Source: Eubacteriales bacterium (GTDB taxonomy: Bacteria > Bacillota > Clostridia > Oscillospirales > Oscillospiraceae). Taken from it: a DNA stretch of 64,000 nt. A program made the position numbers and the translations under genes. This document shows, piece after piece, positions 32,757 to 40,832 of the stretch. Where the stretch lies: the NCBI GenBank assembly GCA_030536515.1, contig JAUNPV010000008.1:1-64000 (forward strand). The letters are read 5' to 3'. The notes under the pieces are model-generated. The model had not been told where the DNA came from and made no database searches. It was given only the letters and a program-made list of their open reading frames with translations. The first letter of the stretch is position 1; each line of letters opens with the position of its first letter.

Positions 32757-33910
32757 GCAAGAAAAATCAGGTCTACGATTACGCCGCCGAGGAAGGCGGC
32801 CGGGCGGCCCCCAAGCCCCCCAAGAAAAAGAAGAAGGGAACCCTGGGCCGGGTGGTCCGGCGGTTCTTCCTGGTGCTGTTTACGGTCATTGTTTTGCTGC
32901 TGGCCGCTCTGGTGCTGGCCGCCAACGTGATTTTCAACGGCCCCTCCCCTGCCGCCCAGGTGCTGCTGACCCAGACGCTGCTGGAGCCCTCCGCCACCAA
33001 GTGGATTCCCGCCCTGTTCATCGGCGAGGACCGGGTGGCTGAAATCAAGGCCGGCGCCGGCGTGACCCTCACCGACGAGGTGTCCAACACCGACCAGGTG
33101 GTCATCAACCGGGGCAATGCCTCCGGAGCCGCCGCCGACGAATGGGCCGATGACCCCGACGGCATCCGCTTCGAGGACTACGCCGGTGACACCTACAACG
33201 CCCACATTATGATTGTCCGGGACCCCAGCCAGGTGTATCTGGGCCTTTCCAACTACAACGGCTTCTCCCGGGACATCCCCGGCAAGCGCATCAACCAGGC
33301 CATGGAGGACGAGGGTGCTCTGGCCGCCGTCAACGCCGGTGCCTTCTTTGACAACGGCACCACCAGCCCCCAGGTGGGCTCCACCCCCGAGGGCGTCGTC
33401 TTCTCCGGCGGCCAGTGCCACTGGAAAACCGGCGCGCCCCCCAATGACAAGGGCTTCGTGGGCTTCAACACCGACGACGTGCTGGTGGTCCACACCGAGA
33501 ACATCTCCGAGGCCCAGGCCCAGGAGCTGAACATCCGGGACGGCTGCTGCTTCGGCCCCGTGCTCATTATGAACGGCGAGCCCAACATGGAGGCCTACGG
33601 CAGAGCCGGTATCAACCCCCGGACCGCCATCGGCCAGAGAGCTGACGGCGCTGTGGTGTTCGTGTGCATCGACGGCCGTCAGATTGGCTCCCCCGGCGGC
33701 TCCTTCGCCGACGTTATCGACATTATGACCGAATACGGCGTGGTCAACGCCTGCAACATGGACGGCGGCTCCTCCTCCGTGATGATGTACCGGGACACCC
33801 TGGGGAAATTCGGCGAGGCCGGTGCGCTGAAAATGATTAACAACTATTCTCTGCTCCAGTCGGAGCCCAGACGGATGCCCAACTACTGGATGGTCCGTCC
33901 GGCAGAATAA
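32753..33910 (+). CDS. Membrane-anchored phosphodiester glycosidase (NAGPA domain)
   Basis: A 385-residue protein. A lysine-rich cytoplasmic start (KPPKKKKKG) precedes one membrane helix at about 37-60, so the rest is outside. The NAGPA domain shows ALAAVNAGAFFDNG, RTAIGQRADGAVVFVCIDGR and the signature CNMDGGSSSVMMY near the C-terminus. Relatives cleave sugar-1-phosphodiester links or act in exopolysaccharide and teichoic-acid-like metabolism. Its start overlaps the glycosyltransferase stop (ATGA). Confidence 0.92.
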   Translation: MSKKNQVYDYAAEEGGRAAPKPPKKKKKGTLGRVVRRFFLVLFTVIVLLLAALVLAANVIFNGPSPAAQVLLTQTLLEPSATKWIPALFIGEDRVAEIKAGAGVTLTDEVSNTDQVVINRGNASGAAADEWADDPDGIRFEDYAGDTYNAHIMIVRDPSQVYLGLSNYNGFSRDIPGKRINQAMEDEGALAAVNAGAFFDNGTTSPQVGSTPEGVVFSGGQCHWKTGAPPNDKGFVGFNTDDVLVVHTENISEAQAQELNIRDGCCFGPVLIMNGEPNMEAYGRAGINPRTAIGQRADGAVVFVCIDGRQIGSPGGSFADVIDIMTEYGVVNACNMDGGSSSVMMYRDTLGKFGEAGALKMINNYSLLQSEPRRMPNYWMVRPAE

Positions 33911-33924
33911 GGGAGGGACAGGCC

Positions 33925-35637
33925 ATGTATCAAGGAAAATTTGACAAGAAAAAGAAGGGCGGCTCCAATGTCCAGGACATTCTGAGCCAGCGCAATCAGC
34001 CTGCGGCCCCGGATTTTCCCGAGCTGAAGCCCACGGCCCCCCGGAAGCCCCGGCCCGCCCCCCAGCAGCCCGGCGAGCGTCAGGCCCAGCGGCCCGCCGA
34101 GCGTCAGGCCCAGCGGCCCGCCGCTGCCCAGCGTCAGGCTGCAAAGCCCCAGGCCCCCAGGCCCCAGCAGGCCGCCCCTGCCAAGCCCCAGAAAAAATCC
34201 GGCCCCCGGCTGGGCGGCGTTATCTTCTACACCCTGTATTTCCTGTTTATCCTGCTGTTCTTCCTGGCCACCTTTGTGGGCCTCATCTGGCTGAAGGGGT
34301 GGCTGGTGAGCTTCGAGCGGGCCCAGCCCACCGCCAAGAGCCAGGAGGTCTTTACCCAGCTCTTTGAAAACCCGGACTGGGAGGCCCTGTACCAGGCCTC
34401 CGGCATTGCCGACTCCCCCTTTGAGGGCAAGGAGGCCTTCATGACCTACATGGAGGAAAAGGTGGGCGACCAGAAGCTGACCTACTATGAGACCTCCGCA
34501 GGCCTCTCCGGCGACAAGAAATTCGCCGTCCGGCTGGGCGACGAGAAGATTGCCACCTTCACCCTGGTGGACCAGAACCCCGACGACCCCGGTGCTTCCA
34601 AGCTGGAGCGGTTCACCAAGCTCCATGACTGGCAGCTGGGCGGCGTGGAGGTGTTCTTCCAGCGCAGCGGCAGCTACCGCATCGAGGTGGAGGCCGGTGC
34701 CACCGTCACCGTCAACGGCGTGGCTCTGGACGACAGCTTTATCATCCAGAAGGCCACCACCAAGGCCGAGGAGTACCTGCCCACCGGTGTCACCAGCGCC
34801 AGTATGTACACCATGGAGGTCACCGGCGTTGTGAATCTGCCTACGGTGACCGTCACCGGCAAGGACGGCAGCGAAAAGGCCGTCACCTATGACGAGGCCA
34901 CCCGCACCTTCACCCAGGCCACCGAGGCCAACACCATCGGCGATGCGGAGCGGGAGGTCGCCATCAAGGCCGCCCAGACCCACTGCCTGTATATGGTCAA
35001 AAAGGCAATCAAAAACGACGTGGCCAAGTATTTCGAGACCGACTCGCCTCCCTACAAGGCTCTGGGCAATATTGACCAAATTATCGTCCAGGACAACGCC
35101 GGTATGGAGTTTGCCAACATCCAGGTCTCCCAGTACGAGCGCTACAACGACTCCATTTTCTCCGTCCGGGTCACCATGGACCAGAACACCACCCGCCTGG
35201 ACGGCTCCGTTAAGACATTGCAGTTTGACCAGACCATGTTCTTCCACAAGAACGACAGCGGCAGCTGGAAGGTCTTCGACATGACCGGCAAGGACGTGTC
35301 CGCCCCCCAGGGCCAGGTCCGCCTGACCTTCCAGGATGCCAGCGGCAACGTCATCGACTCCGGCTTCTTCCTCACCGATGCCCGGGAGCTGATTACCCCC
35401 ATCATCTCCGTTCCCCAGGGCAAGGTCTTCTCCGGCTGGGTCCGGGAGACCGTGGATGAAAATGGTGTCACCAATCTGGACCTCATGTTCCAGCCCGACG
35501 AGACCGGCAAGGTCACCCTGCCTGAGGGCAGCAGCCTTCTGCCCATGACCCTGAAGCCCCTGTTCGAAAATCCCGATTCCGCCACGGCCGCCCCCGCGCC
35601 CACCGAGACCGGGGAGAATACGGAAGGAGCCGAATAA
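33925..35637 (+). CDS. Uncharacterised surface protein with Pro/Gln/Arg repeats and one membrane helix
   Basis: A 570-residue protein of no recognised family. The first ~95 residues are disordered and basic, with tandem GERQAQRP / AERQAQRP repeats. One membrane helix (about 100-125, IFYTLYFLFILLFFLATFVG) follows, then a ~430-residue extracellular part that seems to hold NTF2-like and beta-rich domains (for example YRIEVEAGATVTVNGVALDD, then SWKVFDMTGKDVSAP). The tail is rich in Ala, Pro, Thr and Glu. Its place between a phosphodiester glycosidase and a PAP2 phosphatase suggests a cell-wall role. The start follows GGGAGGGACAGGCC. Confidence 0.8.
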   Translation: MYQGKFDKKKKGGSNVQDILSQRNQPAAPDFPELKPTAPRKPRPAPQQPGERQAQRPAERQAQRPAAAQRQAAKPQAPRPQQAAPAKPQKKSGPRLGGVIFYTLYFLFILLFFLATFVGLIWLKGWLVSFERAQPTAKSQEVFTQLFENPDWEALYQASGIADSPFEGKEAFMTYMEEKVGDQKLTYYETSAGLSGDKKFAVRLGDEKIATFTLVDQNPDDPGASKLERFTKLHDWQLGGVEVFFQRSGSYRIEVEAGATVTVNGVALDDSFIIQKATTKAEEYLPTGVTSASMYTMEVTGVVNLPTVTVTGKDGSEKAVTYDEATRTFTQATEANTIGDAEREVAIKAAQTHCLYMVKKAIKNDVAKYFETDSPPYKALGNIDQIIVQDNAGMEFANIQVSQYERYNDSIFSVRVTMDQNTTRLDGSVKTLQFDQTMFFHKNDSGSWKVFDMTGKDVSAPQGQVRLTFQDASGNVIDSGFFLTDARELITPIISVPQGKVFSGWVRETVDENGVTNLDLMFQPDETGKVTLPEGSSLLPMTLKPLFENPDSATAAPAPTETGENTEGAE

Positions 35638-36228
35638 ATGTTAGCGCTTCTGAACCAGCTGGCAGTGTCCTTTGACCTGCCCATTCTGGACTGGATTCAG
35701 GCGAACCTGCAATGCGGGTTCCTGGATACCATCATGCCCATCATCACCCTGTTCGGTGACGGCGGCATCTTCTGGATTGCCTGCTCCCTGCTGCTGTTTG
35801 CCCTGCCCAAGACCCGCAAGACCGGCCTTGGAATGCTGATTGCCCTGGTCCTGGGGCTTCTGGTGTGCAACGTCACCCTGAAGCCTCTGGTGGGGCGGCC
35901 ACGGCCCTACACCTTCCAGGAGGAGCAGTTCGGCATCCACATCGCCCTGCTGGTGGAGGGACTGAAGGACTTCTCCTTCCCCTCCGGCCACACCATCGCC
36001 TCCTTCGAGGCCGCCGGGGTGCTGCTCATCAACAGCAAGAAGCTGGGCATTCCCGCCATGATTCTGGCGGTGCTCATCGCCCTGTCCCGGCTGTACCTGT
36101 ACGTACACTACCCCACCGACGTGATTTTCTCCGTCTTTGCAGGCCTGCTGTTCGCCGTCATCGGCAACGCCATCGCCCAGCGCATCAGCCTCCCCACCGG
36201 CAAAAAGGGGAAGTTTGAAGCAAAATAA
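35638..36228 (+). CDS. PAP2-family lipid phosphatase
   Basis: A 196-residue membrane protein with the three-part active site KPLVGRPRP (82-90), PSGH (115-118) and SRLYLYVHYPTD (150-161). Relatives such as BcrC dephosphorylate undecaprenyl pyrophosphate or phosphatidyl-glycerol phosphate at the outer face of the membrane. In this operon, recycling of the polyprenyl carrier used by the glycosyltransferase is the simplest reading. The ATG directly follows the previous stop codon. Confidence 0.92.
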   Translation: MLALLNQLAVSFDLPILDWIQANLQCGFLDTIMPIITLFGDGGIFWIACSLLLFALPKTRKTGLGMLIALVLGLLVCNVTLKPLVGRPRPYTFQEEQFGIHIALLVEGLKDFSFPSGHTIASFEAAGVLLINSKKLGIPAMILAVLIALSRLYLYVHYPTDVIFSVFAGLLFAVIGNAIAQRISLPTGKKGKFEAK

Positions 36229-36232
36229 AACG

Positions 36233-36263
36233 TGCCCGCCATCTGCGTGATGGCGGGCATTTG
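36233..36263 (+). terminator. Terminator of the cell-envelope operon
   Basis: TGCCCGCCATC / GATGGCGGGCA with a 5-base loop and a short TTTG. Confidence 0.75.
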
Positions 36264-36350
36264 CTATTTGTTCAAAAGAAAATCCGTAGGGCCCGGCATC
36301 CCTGACGGGCCTCCCGGGCTTGTATGAAGCAGCGAAAACTATAAGATTGT

Positions 36351-36489
36351 CATTGCGAGCCAGTCCTCAGACTGGCGTGGCAATCCGTTCTCTTTTTCAT
36401 TTTCCCGGAGGGAAAATGAACTGGCTGGCCTAACGGCCAGCCAGAGGGGATGCGGATTGCCACGCCAGTGTACCCACTGGCTCGCAATG
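36351..36489. repeat. Interspersed repeat, CATTGCGA family, copy 1
   Basis: CATTGCGAGCCAGT at the left faces ACTGGCTCGCAATG at the right. Inside, GGCAATCCG faces CGGATTGCC, with further hairpins (CCAGTCCTCAGACTGG; GGCTGGCCTAACGGCCAGCC). A second copy is at 62912. Confidence 0.85.
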
Positions 36490-36517
36490 GCATTACGGTG
36501 TGTTGCTTCCGGGGCCC

Positions 36518-37678
36518 TCAGCGGGCCTTCAGGCGGTTTAATTTTTCGCACATGAGTATCATCGTTGCGTTGATGATTCCCAGGTACAGCGGCAGCAGGG
36601 CCGGGGTGATGTGGTTTGCCAGGAAGCCGAAGACGGTGGGCATGGTCAGGCAGCCGATGTAGGCGCTGGCCATGAGCACGCCGATGATGGCCTGGGACCG
36701 CTCCGCCCCGAAAATGCCCGGGGTGGAGTGGATGATGCTGGGATAGATGGGTGCGCTGCCCAGACCCACCAGCAGCAGCCCCGCCATGGCGGCCCAGGGC
36801 CCCAGGGGCAGCACCATCACAATCATGCCCGCCACCATAATGGCCTGGCCCAGGCGAATCAGGTTCCGGTCATTGAGACGGTAGGTGATGAAGCCGCTGG
36901 CAAACCGGCCCAGGGTGATTCCGATTAAAAACAGGCTTCCCAGGGAGGCGGCGATTTCCTTCTCCATGCCCACCACCAGCACCAGATAGGAGCTGCCCCA
37001 GAGAATGGCGGTCTGCTCGGCGGCGCAGTAGCAGAAGAAGGCCAGCATAATCTCCTTCGCCCCGGGAATGGCCAGAATCTCCCTCAGGGACAGGGCTTTC
37101 TCCGTGCCCTTCTCCCCTTCCCCGGCTCCGGCGGATTTTTTCCACAGGGGCAGGCTGAAAAACAGCACCGCCGTCAGCAGAATCTGAAACACGCCGATAA
37201 TCCGGTAGCCGGTGCTCCAGCCCATGCCGCCGGTGAGGGCCATGCCGATGATGGAGGGCCCCGCCGAGGCCCCCACGCCCCACATACAGTGCAGCCAGCT
37301 CATATGGCGGCTGGCGTAGTGGAGGGCCACGTAGTTGTTCAGGCTGGCATCCACGCTGCCGGCCCCCAGGCCGTAGGGAATGGCCCAGAGAATCAGCTGC
37401 CAGTAGGCGGTGCTGGCGGAAAAGCCCAGCAGGGCGGCGGCGGTCAGCCCCACGCTCACCGCCGTCACCCGGCCGGTGCCGAAGGTTCTGGTCATCCGGT
37501 CGGACAGGAAGCTGGAGACAATGGTGCCCAGGGAAATCACCATGGCCACCATGCCCGCATAGGACACAGGCACATTCAGCTCCTGGCTCATAATGGGCCA
37601 GGCCGCCCCCAGCATGGCATCCGGCAGCCCCAAGCTGACAAAGGACAGATAAATGATAAGCAAAAGCAGATGAATCAT
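36518..37678 (-). CDS. Major facilitator superfamily transporter
   Basis: A 386-residue membrane protein with about 12 helices. The helix 1 region SFVSLGLPDAMLGAAWPIM and loop 2-3 SFLSDRMTRTFGTGRVTAVS are MFS signatures; a mirrored motif, LGRFASGFITYRL, opens the second half. The FHS-like GLPDAMLGAAWP start is shared with sugar and drug transporters, but the substrate is unknown. The start at 37678 follows GAGGTG, directly after a hairpin and T-run (see 37690). Confidence 0.88.
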   Translation of the reverse strand: MIHLLLLIIYLSFVSLGLPDAMLGAAWPIMSQELNVPVSYAGMVAMVISLGTIVSSFLSDRMTRTFGTGRVTAVSVGLTAAALLGFSASTAYWQLILWAIPYGLGAGSVDASLNNYVALHYASRHMSWLHCMWGVGASAGPSIIGMALTGGMGWSTGYRIIGVFQILLTAVLFFSLPLWKKSAGAGEGEKGTEKALSLREILAIPGAKEIMLAFFCYCAAEQTAILWGSSYLVLVVGMEKEIAASLGSLFLIGITLGRFASGFITYRLNDRNLIRLGQAIMVAGMIVMVLPLGPWAAMAGLLLVGLGSAPIYPSIIHSTPGIFGAERSQAIIGVLMASAYIGCLTMPTVFGFLANHITPALLPLYLGIINATMILMCEKLNRLKAR

Positions 37679-37689
37679 TGTTGCACCTC

Positions 37690-37730
37690 AAAAAAAGTAA
37701 CCGATGAAATTTGAATCATCGGTTACTTTA
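37690..37730 (-). terminator. Terminator/attenuator-like inverted repeat before the MFS gene
   Basis: AAAGTAACCGATGA and TCATCGGTTACTTT form a perfect 14-bp stem, and seven Ts follow on the minus strand. It can end the peptidase gene upstream. It also overlaps the -10 region of a candidate promoter for the MFS gene, so it could act as an operator or attenuator. Confidence 0.75.
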
Positions 37731-37752
37731 GCACATTTTGGCGGAAAGTCAA
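37725..37752 (-). promoter_or_regulatory. Candidate promoter of the MFS gene
   Basis: On the minus strand, TTGACT (37752-37747), 16 bp and TAAAGT (37730-37725). The -10 lies inside the inverted repeat at 37690-37730. Confidence 0.45.
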
Positions 37753-37762
37753 TAGGAATCCG

Positions 37763-39703
37763 TTATTTCAGCGAAAGTCCCAGATTCTCCCGGACGGCGG
37801 CGCGCAGCTCCACCATTTTGGGGTATTCCCAGAACAGCAGCAGCTTCTGCTCCGCCACGGTGGTCCCTTCTGGCTTGCCTCCCAGCACGAACATGGCGAA
37901 GGTGTCGGCGATGTCCTCGTGGAAGTAGTTGGCCCCGTAGCGGCTGACGTAGCAGGTGGGGTCCTTCTCATAGTCTCCCACGGCGGTCTCCCCCAGCTCC
38001 GACCAGAACCGGTCGTAGAAGTCCTTGCGCAATGACCCCTCCAGGAACCCCGCCGGGTCGTGGGTGGTTTTGCAGCGGCTCAGGTCAATCTGGGTGTTGT
38101 CCTCCAGCAGCACGTGGGCGTATTCGTGGAGCAGGGTGTAGGTCAGGCGGCTGAGGTCCCTGGTGTTTCCCTGCTCGTCGTAGACATCGTAGTAATCCAC
38201 CGCCAGCACGAACCGGGAATTGTCGGTAACGTCCCCCTCCTGGACCGGGGCGGTGTAGGCCAGGATGCTGCCTGCCCCGTCGGTGAACAGCTGAAAGCTG
38301 ACGATTTTCTTCCGGTACTGCTGGGGGAGGATGTCGCACAGCAGCTTCCAGACCCCCGCGTCCTCCGGGTCGGCGATGTCCGCCTGGCCGTCGGTCACCG
38401 GGTACTGGGCAAGCTGGTTGCTGATGCCCGGGGCGTATTTCCCCACGGTCACGGTGAAGTCCTCCTCCGTTCCCGTGAGGGTGATGTACTTGCTGTAAAT
38501 CTCGTCCTGCCAGGCCTCGTAGGGCTTCTCCTGCCAGTCGGTGCCTGCGTCGGTGGGCTGGCCGTACATGGCGATAAGCTGCTGGCGCAGTTCCGGGAGG
38601 GGGATGCCGGTTTCGGCAGGGCGCAGCTCGATGGTTTGCAGATAGCCGTTGCGGTAGATGTAATAGGTGTTCACCGGGGTCTGGCCGCCGAACCAGAGCA
38701 TGGAATAGCGGAAGCTGTCGTAGGTGTCCACCCAGCCGTCGCCCTCCACCTGCCAGTGGTCCGCCGCCTCCCCGGCAGCGCCGATGCGGTTTTCCGTGTC
38801 CTCCACCGATTCGTCAAAATAGATTACCGTCTGCCGGGTCTGGCGGTAGACCGGATTTCTGTCAATCCTGTCCTGCCGGGAGCCGGAGGCGGCCACGGTC
38901 TGCACGGTCTGGGCCGTGAGCCTGGCTGCCTGGGCAATGGGGTCCAGGTTCAGCTGGTCCGCCCGGTCGGCGGCGGTGTGGTAGAGATAGCCCCGGCCCT
39001 TCTGGGTCAGCAGCACCGAGGGGATTCCTGCCAGCTGGAAGGAGGCGTGGTCGCTGGCAGTCTCGGCGGTCAGCTCCAGCCCCTGGGCCGTCAGCAGGTC
39101 CGAAAGCCAGTTGGCCTGGCCGTCCATGGTGGCCGCCGTCACCCCCTTGGAGCCCAGGCCACCCAGCATATCCAGCTGGATGCAGCCCACCGTCCGGGCC
39201 AGCTCCTCCTCTGTCAGAGAGCCGGTGTAGAGCCGGGAGCCCTGCCTGCCGGTTTCCTCGGCGGTGAAGCTGATGAAGCGCAGCTCTGTGTCGGTTTTGA
39301 TATCCTTCACCAGGTCCGCCACGGCCAGCATGGCGGTAACGCCGGAGGCGTTGTCGTTGGCCCCGTAGCTGGAGGGGTCACTGTCGTGGTGGGCGGAAAT
39401 CACCAGAATATCGGCGTTTTCGGTTCGGGCAGGCTTCACGGCGATGACATTGGAGCCCGCCTTTCCCGCCCCGTCCTCATAGGGCTGGGTGGTCACCTGG
39501 TAGCCCATTTCTGTCAGCCGCCCCCGGATATAGTCCGCCGCTGCCTGCTCCCCCTGGGAGCCTACCGGCCGGGTCTGGGCGGCCAGGGTGTCCAGGTCCG
39601 TCAGAATCTGGTTCATATCCGGTTCCATTGGCTCTGCCTTCGCGCATCCGGCGGCTGCAAAGGCCAGAACCAGCAGCATCAGCATGGTCAGTGCTTTCTT
39701 CAT
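37763..39703 (-). CDS. Lipoprotein with M28 aminopeptidase and a second HExxH zincin domain
   Basis: A 646-residue exported lipoprotein: signal peptide with lipobox AAAGC (C20). The M28 domain (about 30-275) has all zinc ligands: H105 in ISAHHDSD, D117 in GANDNASG, E149/E150 in TAEETG, D178 in IQLDML and H242 in YHTAAD. The C-terminal part (about 290-646) has LLHEYAHVLLED (HExxH at 526-530) and FHEDIADTFAMFV (E596 as likely third ligand), the pattern of a separate zinc metallopeptidase. It should trim peptides outside the cell. It is transcribed alone from a strong promoter. The combination looks unusual. Confidence 0.88.
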   Translation of the reverse strand: MKKALTMLMLLVLAFAAAGCAKAEPMEPDMNQILTDLDTLAAQTRPVGSQGEQAAADYIRGRLTEMGYQVTTQPYEDGAGKAGSNVIAVKPARTENADILVISAHHDSDPSSYGANDNASGVTAMLAVADLVKDIKTDTELRFISFTAEETGRQGSRLYTGSLTEEELARTVGCIQLDMLGGLGSKGVTAATMDGQANWLSDLLTAQGLELTAETASDHASFQLAGIPSVLLTQKGRGYLYHTAADRADQLNLDPIAQAARLTAQTVQTVAASGSRQDRIDRNPVYRQTRQTVIYFDESVEDTENRIGAAGEAADHWQVEGDGWVDTYDSFRYSMLWFGGQTPVNTYYIYRNGYLQTIELRPAETGIPLPELRQQLIAMYGQPTDAGTDWQEKPYEAWQDEIYSKYITLTGTEEDFTVTVGKYAPGISNQLAQYPVTDGQADIADPEDAGVWKLLCDILPQQYRKKIVSFQLFTDGAGSILAYTAPVQEGDVTDNSRFVLAVDYYDVYDEQGNTRDLSRLTYTLLHEYAHVLLEDNTQIDLSRCKTTHDPAGFLEGSLRKDFYDRFWSELGETAVGDYEKDPTCYVSRYGANYFHEDIADTFAMFVLGGKPEGTTVAEQKLLLFWEYPKMVELRAAVRENLGLSLK

Positions 39704-39742
39704 GTTTGGTTCCTCTCGTTATTCTCTGTTTTTCTTGTTTAC

Positions 39743-39771
39743 ATAATACCGCAAAACCCAGTTATTGTCAA
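39743..39771 (-). promoter_or_regulatory. Promoter of the peptidase gene
   Basis: On the minus strand, TTGACA (39771-39766), 17 bp and TATTAT (39748-39743). Confidence 0.88.
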
Positions 39772-39815
39772 TCGCTTCGGTGAGAAGGATTTGTGAATTC
39801 TTTCTGAACCAGCCG

Positions 39816-39844
39816 TTGACAAAAAACGCCCTGCCCGGTATAAT
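39816..39844 (+). promoter_or_regulatory. Promoter of bioY
   Basis: TTGACA (39816), 17 bp and TATAAT (39839-39844), a perfect consensus. The start codon is only 20 bp past the -10 box, leaving a leader of about a dozen bases. Confidence 0.93.
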
Positions 39845-39863
39845 GCAAGGCGAGGTGAGAAAC

Positions 39864-40400
39864 ATGAATAACAAGAAAATTTTGGACACGGTCTACATCG
39901 GCGTTTTTGCCGCCCTCATGGCCGTCTGCTCCTGGATTATGGTCCCCGCCGCCGTGCCGGTGACCCTGCAAACCATGGGGGTGTTTACCGCCGTGGGCAT
40001 CCTGGGCGGGAAGCGGGGGACCCTGGCGGTGCTGGTTTACATTCTGCTGGGTGCCCTGGGCTTACCGGTTTTTGCGGGCTTTTCCGGCGGCATCGGCATT
40101 CTGCTGGGCTCCACCGGCGGTTACATTGGGGGATTTCTCCTGTCGGCCCTGGTGATGTGGCTGTTTGAGCGGCTCTGGGGCCGGGGGAAGCTGGTGCTGG
40201 CCATTTCCATGGTGGTGGGACTTCTGGTGTGCTACGCCGTGGGGACCCTCTGGTTTATGGCGGTCTACACCCGGACCACCGGCCCTGTGGGGCTGGCGGC
40301 GGTGCTGGGCTGGTGCGTCATTCCCTTCATCGTGCCGGACCTGGTGAAAATCGCCCTGTCCATGCTGCTGGCGGGACGGCTGCGGAGGTTTGTCAAATGA
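39864..40400 (+). CDS. bioY: BioY family biotin transporter (ECF S component)
   Basis: A 178-residue membrane protein with about six helices. The BioY pattern is clear: AAVPVTLQTMGVFTAVGILG, then LVYILLGALGLPVFAGFSGG and LLGSTGGYIGGFLLSALV, ending with WCVIPFIVPDLVKIALSM. It binds biotin and works with a shared ECF ATPase/T module encoded elsewhere. The start at 39864 follows GGCGAGGTGAG. It overlaps the DUF1284 gene by four bases. Confidence 0.94.
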   Translation: MNNKKILDTVYIGVFAALMAVCSWIMVPAAVPVTLQTMGVFTAVGILGGKRGTLAVLVYILLGALGLPVFAGFSGGIGILLGSTGGYIGGFLLSALVMWLFERLWGRGKLVLAISMVVGLLVCYAVGTLWFMAVYTRTTGPVGLAAVLGWCVIPFIVPDLVKIALSMLLAGRLRRFVK

Positions 40401-40795
40401 GCGGCGGTCCCATCCGGCTCCGGGCCCACCACGGGATGTGCCTGGCCTTCTTCGAGGGAAAGGGCTACAGCACCGCCTTCACCGCCCATATGCAGCAGGT
40501 CCTGGACGGCATAGCCGGGGACCCCACGGTGGAGCTGGTGACCCAGGGGGACATCGTGTGCAGCGCCTGTCCCAACCTGGCTGACGGTGTCTGCGTCACG
40601 GCGGAGAAGGTCCTCCGCTACGACAGCCAGGTCCTGGCCCTGTGCGGCCTGGAAGCCCACACCCGGCTCCCCTGGTCCGCATTTTCCCGGCTGGTAACCG
40701 AGCGCATCCTCCTGCCCCGCCGCCGGGAATCCATCTGCGGCGACTGCCAGTGGAACACCATCTGCAAGGCCCGGGAGGAAAGTCCGAATTTCTGA
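40397..40795 (+). CDS. DUF1284 domain protein
   Basis: A 132-residue cytoplasmic protein matching DUF1284: IRLRAHHGMCLAFFEGKGYS at the start, then DIVCSACPNLADGVC and RESICGDCQWNTIC near the end. The paired cysteines suggest an iron-sulfur cluster or zinc. The function is unknown. Coupling to bioY (ATGA) raises a link to biotin or to a biotin-dependent enzyme, but that is only inference. Confidence 0.88.
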   Translation: MSGGPIRLRAHHGMCLAFFEGKGYSTAFTAHMQQVLDGIAGDPTVELVTQGDIVCSACPNLADGVCVTAEKVLRYDSQVLALCGLEAHTRLPWSAFSRLVTERILLPRRRESICGDCQWNTICKAREESPNF

Positions 40796-40798
40796 AAA

Positions 40799-40832
40799 AC
40801 AGCCCTGCTCAATGCGAGCAGGGCTGAATTTA
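40799..40832. terminator. Terminator between convergent DUF1284 and MATE genes
   Basis: CAGCCCTGCTC / GAGCAGGGCTG with a 5-base loop, a T-run on the minus strand and ATTTATT on the plus strand. Confidence 0.85.
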
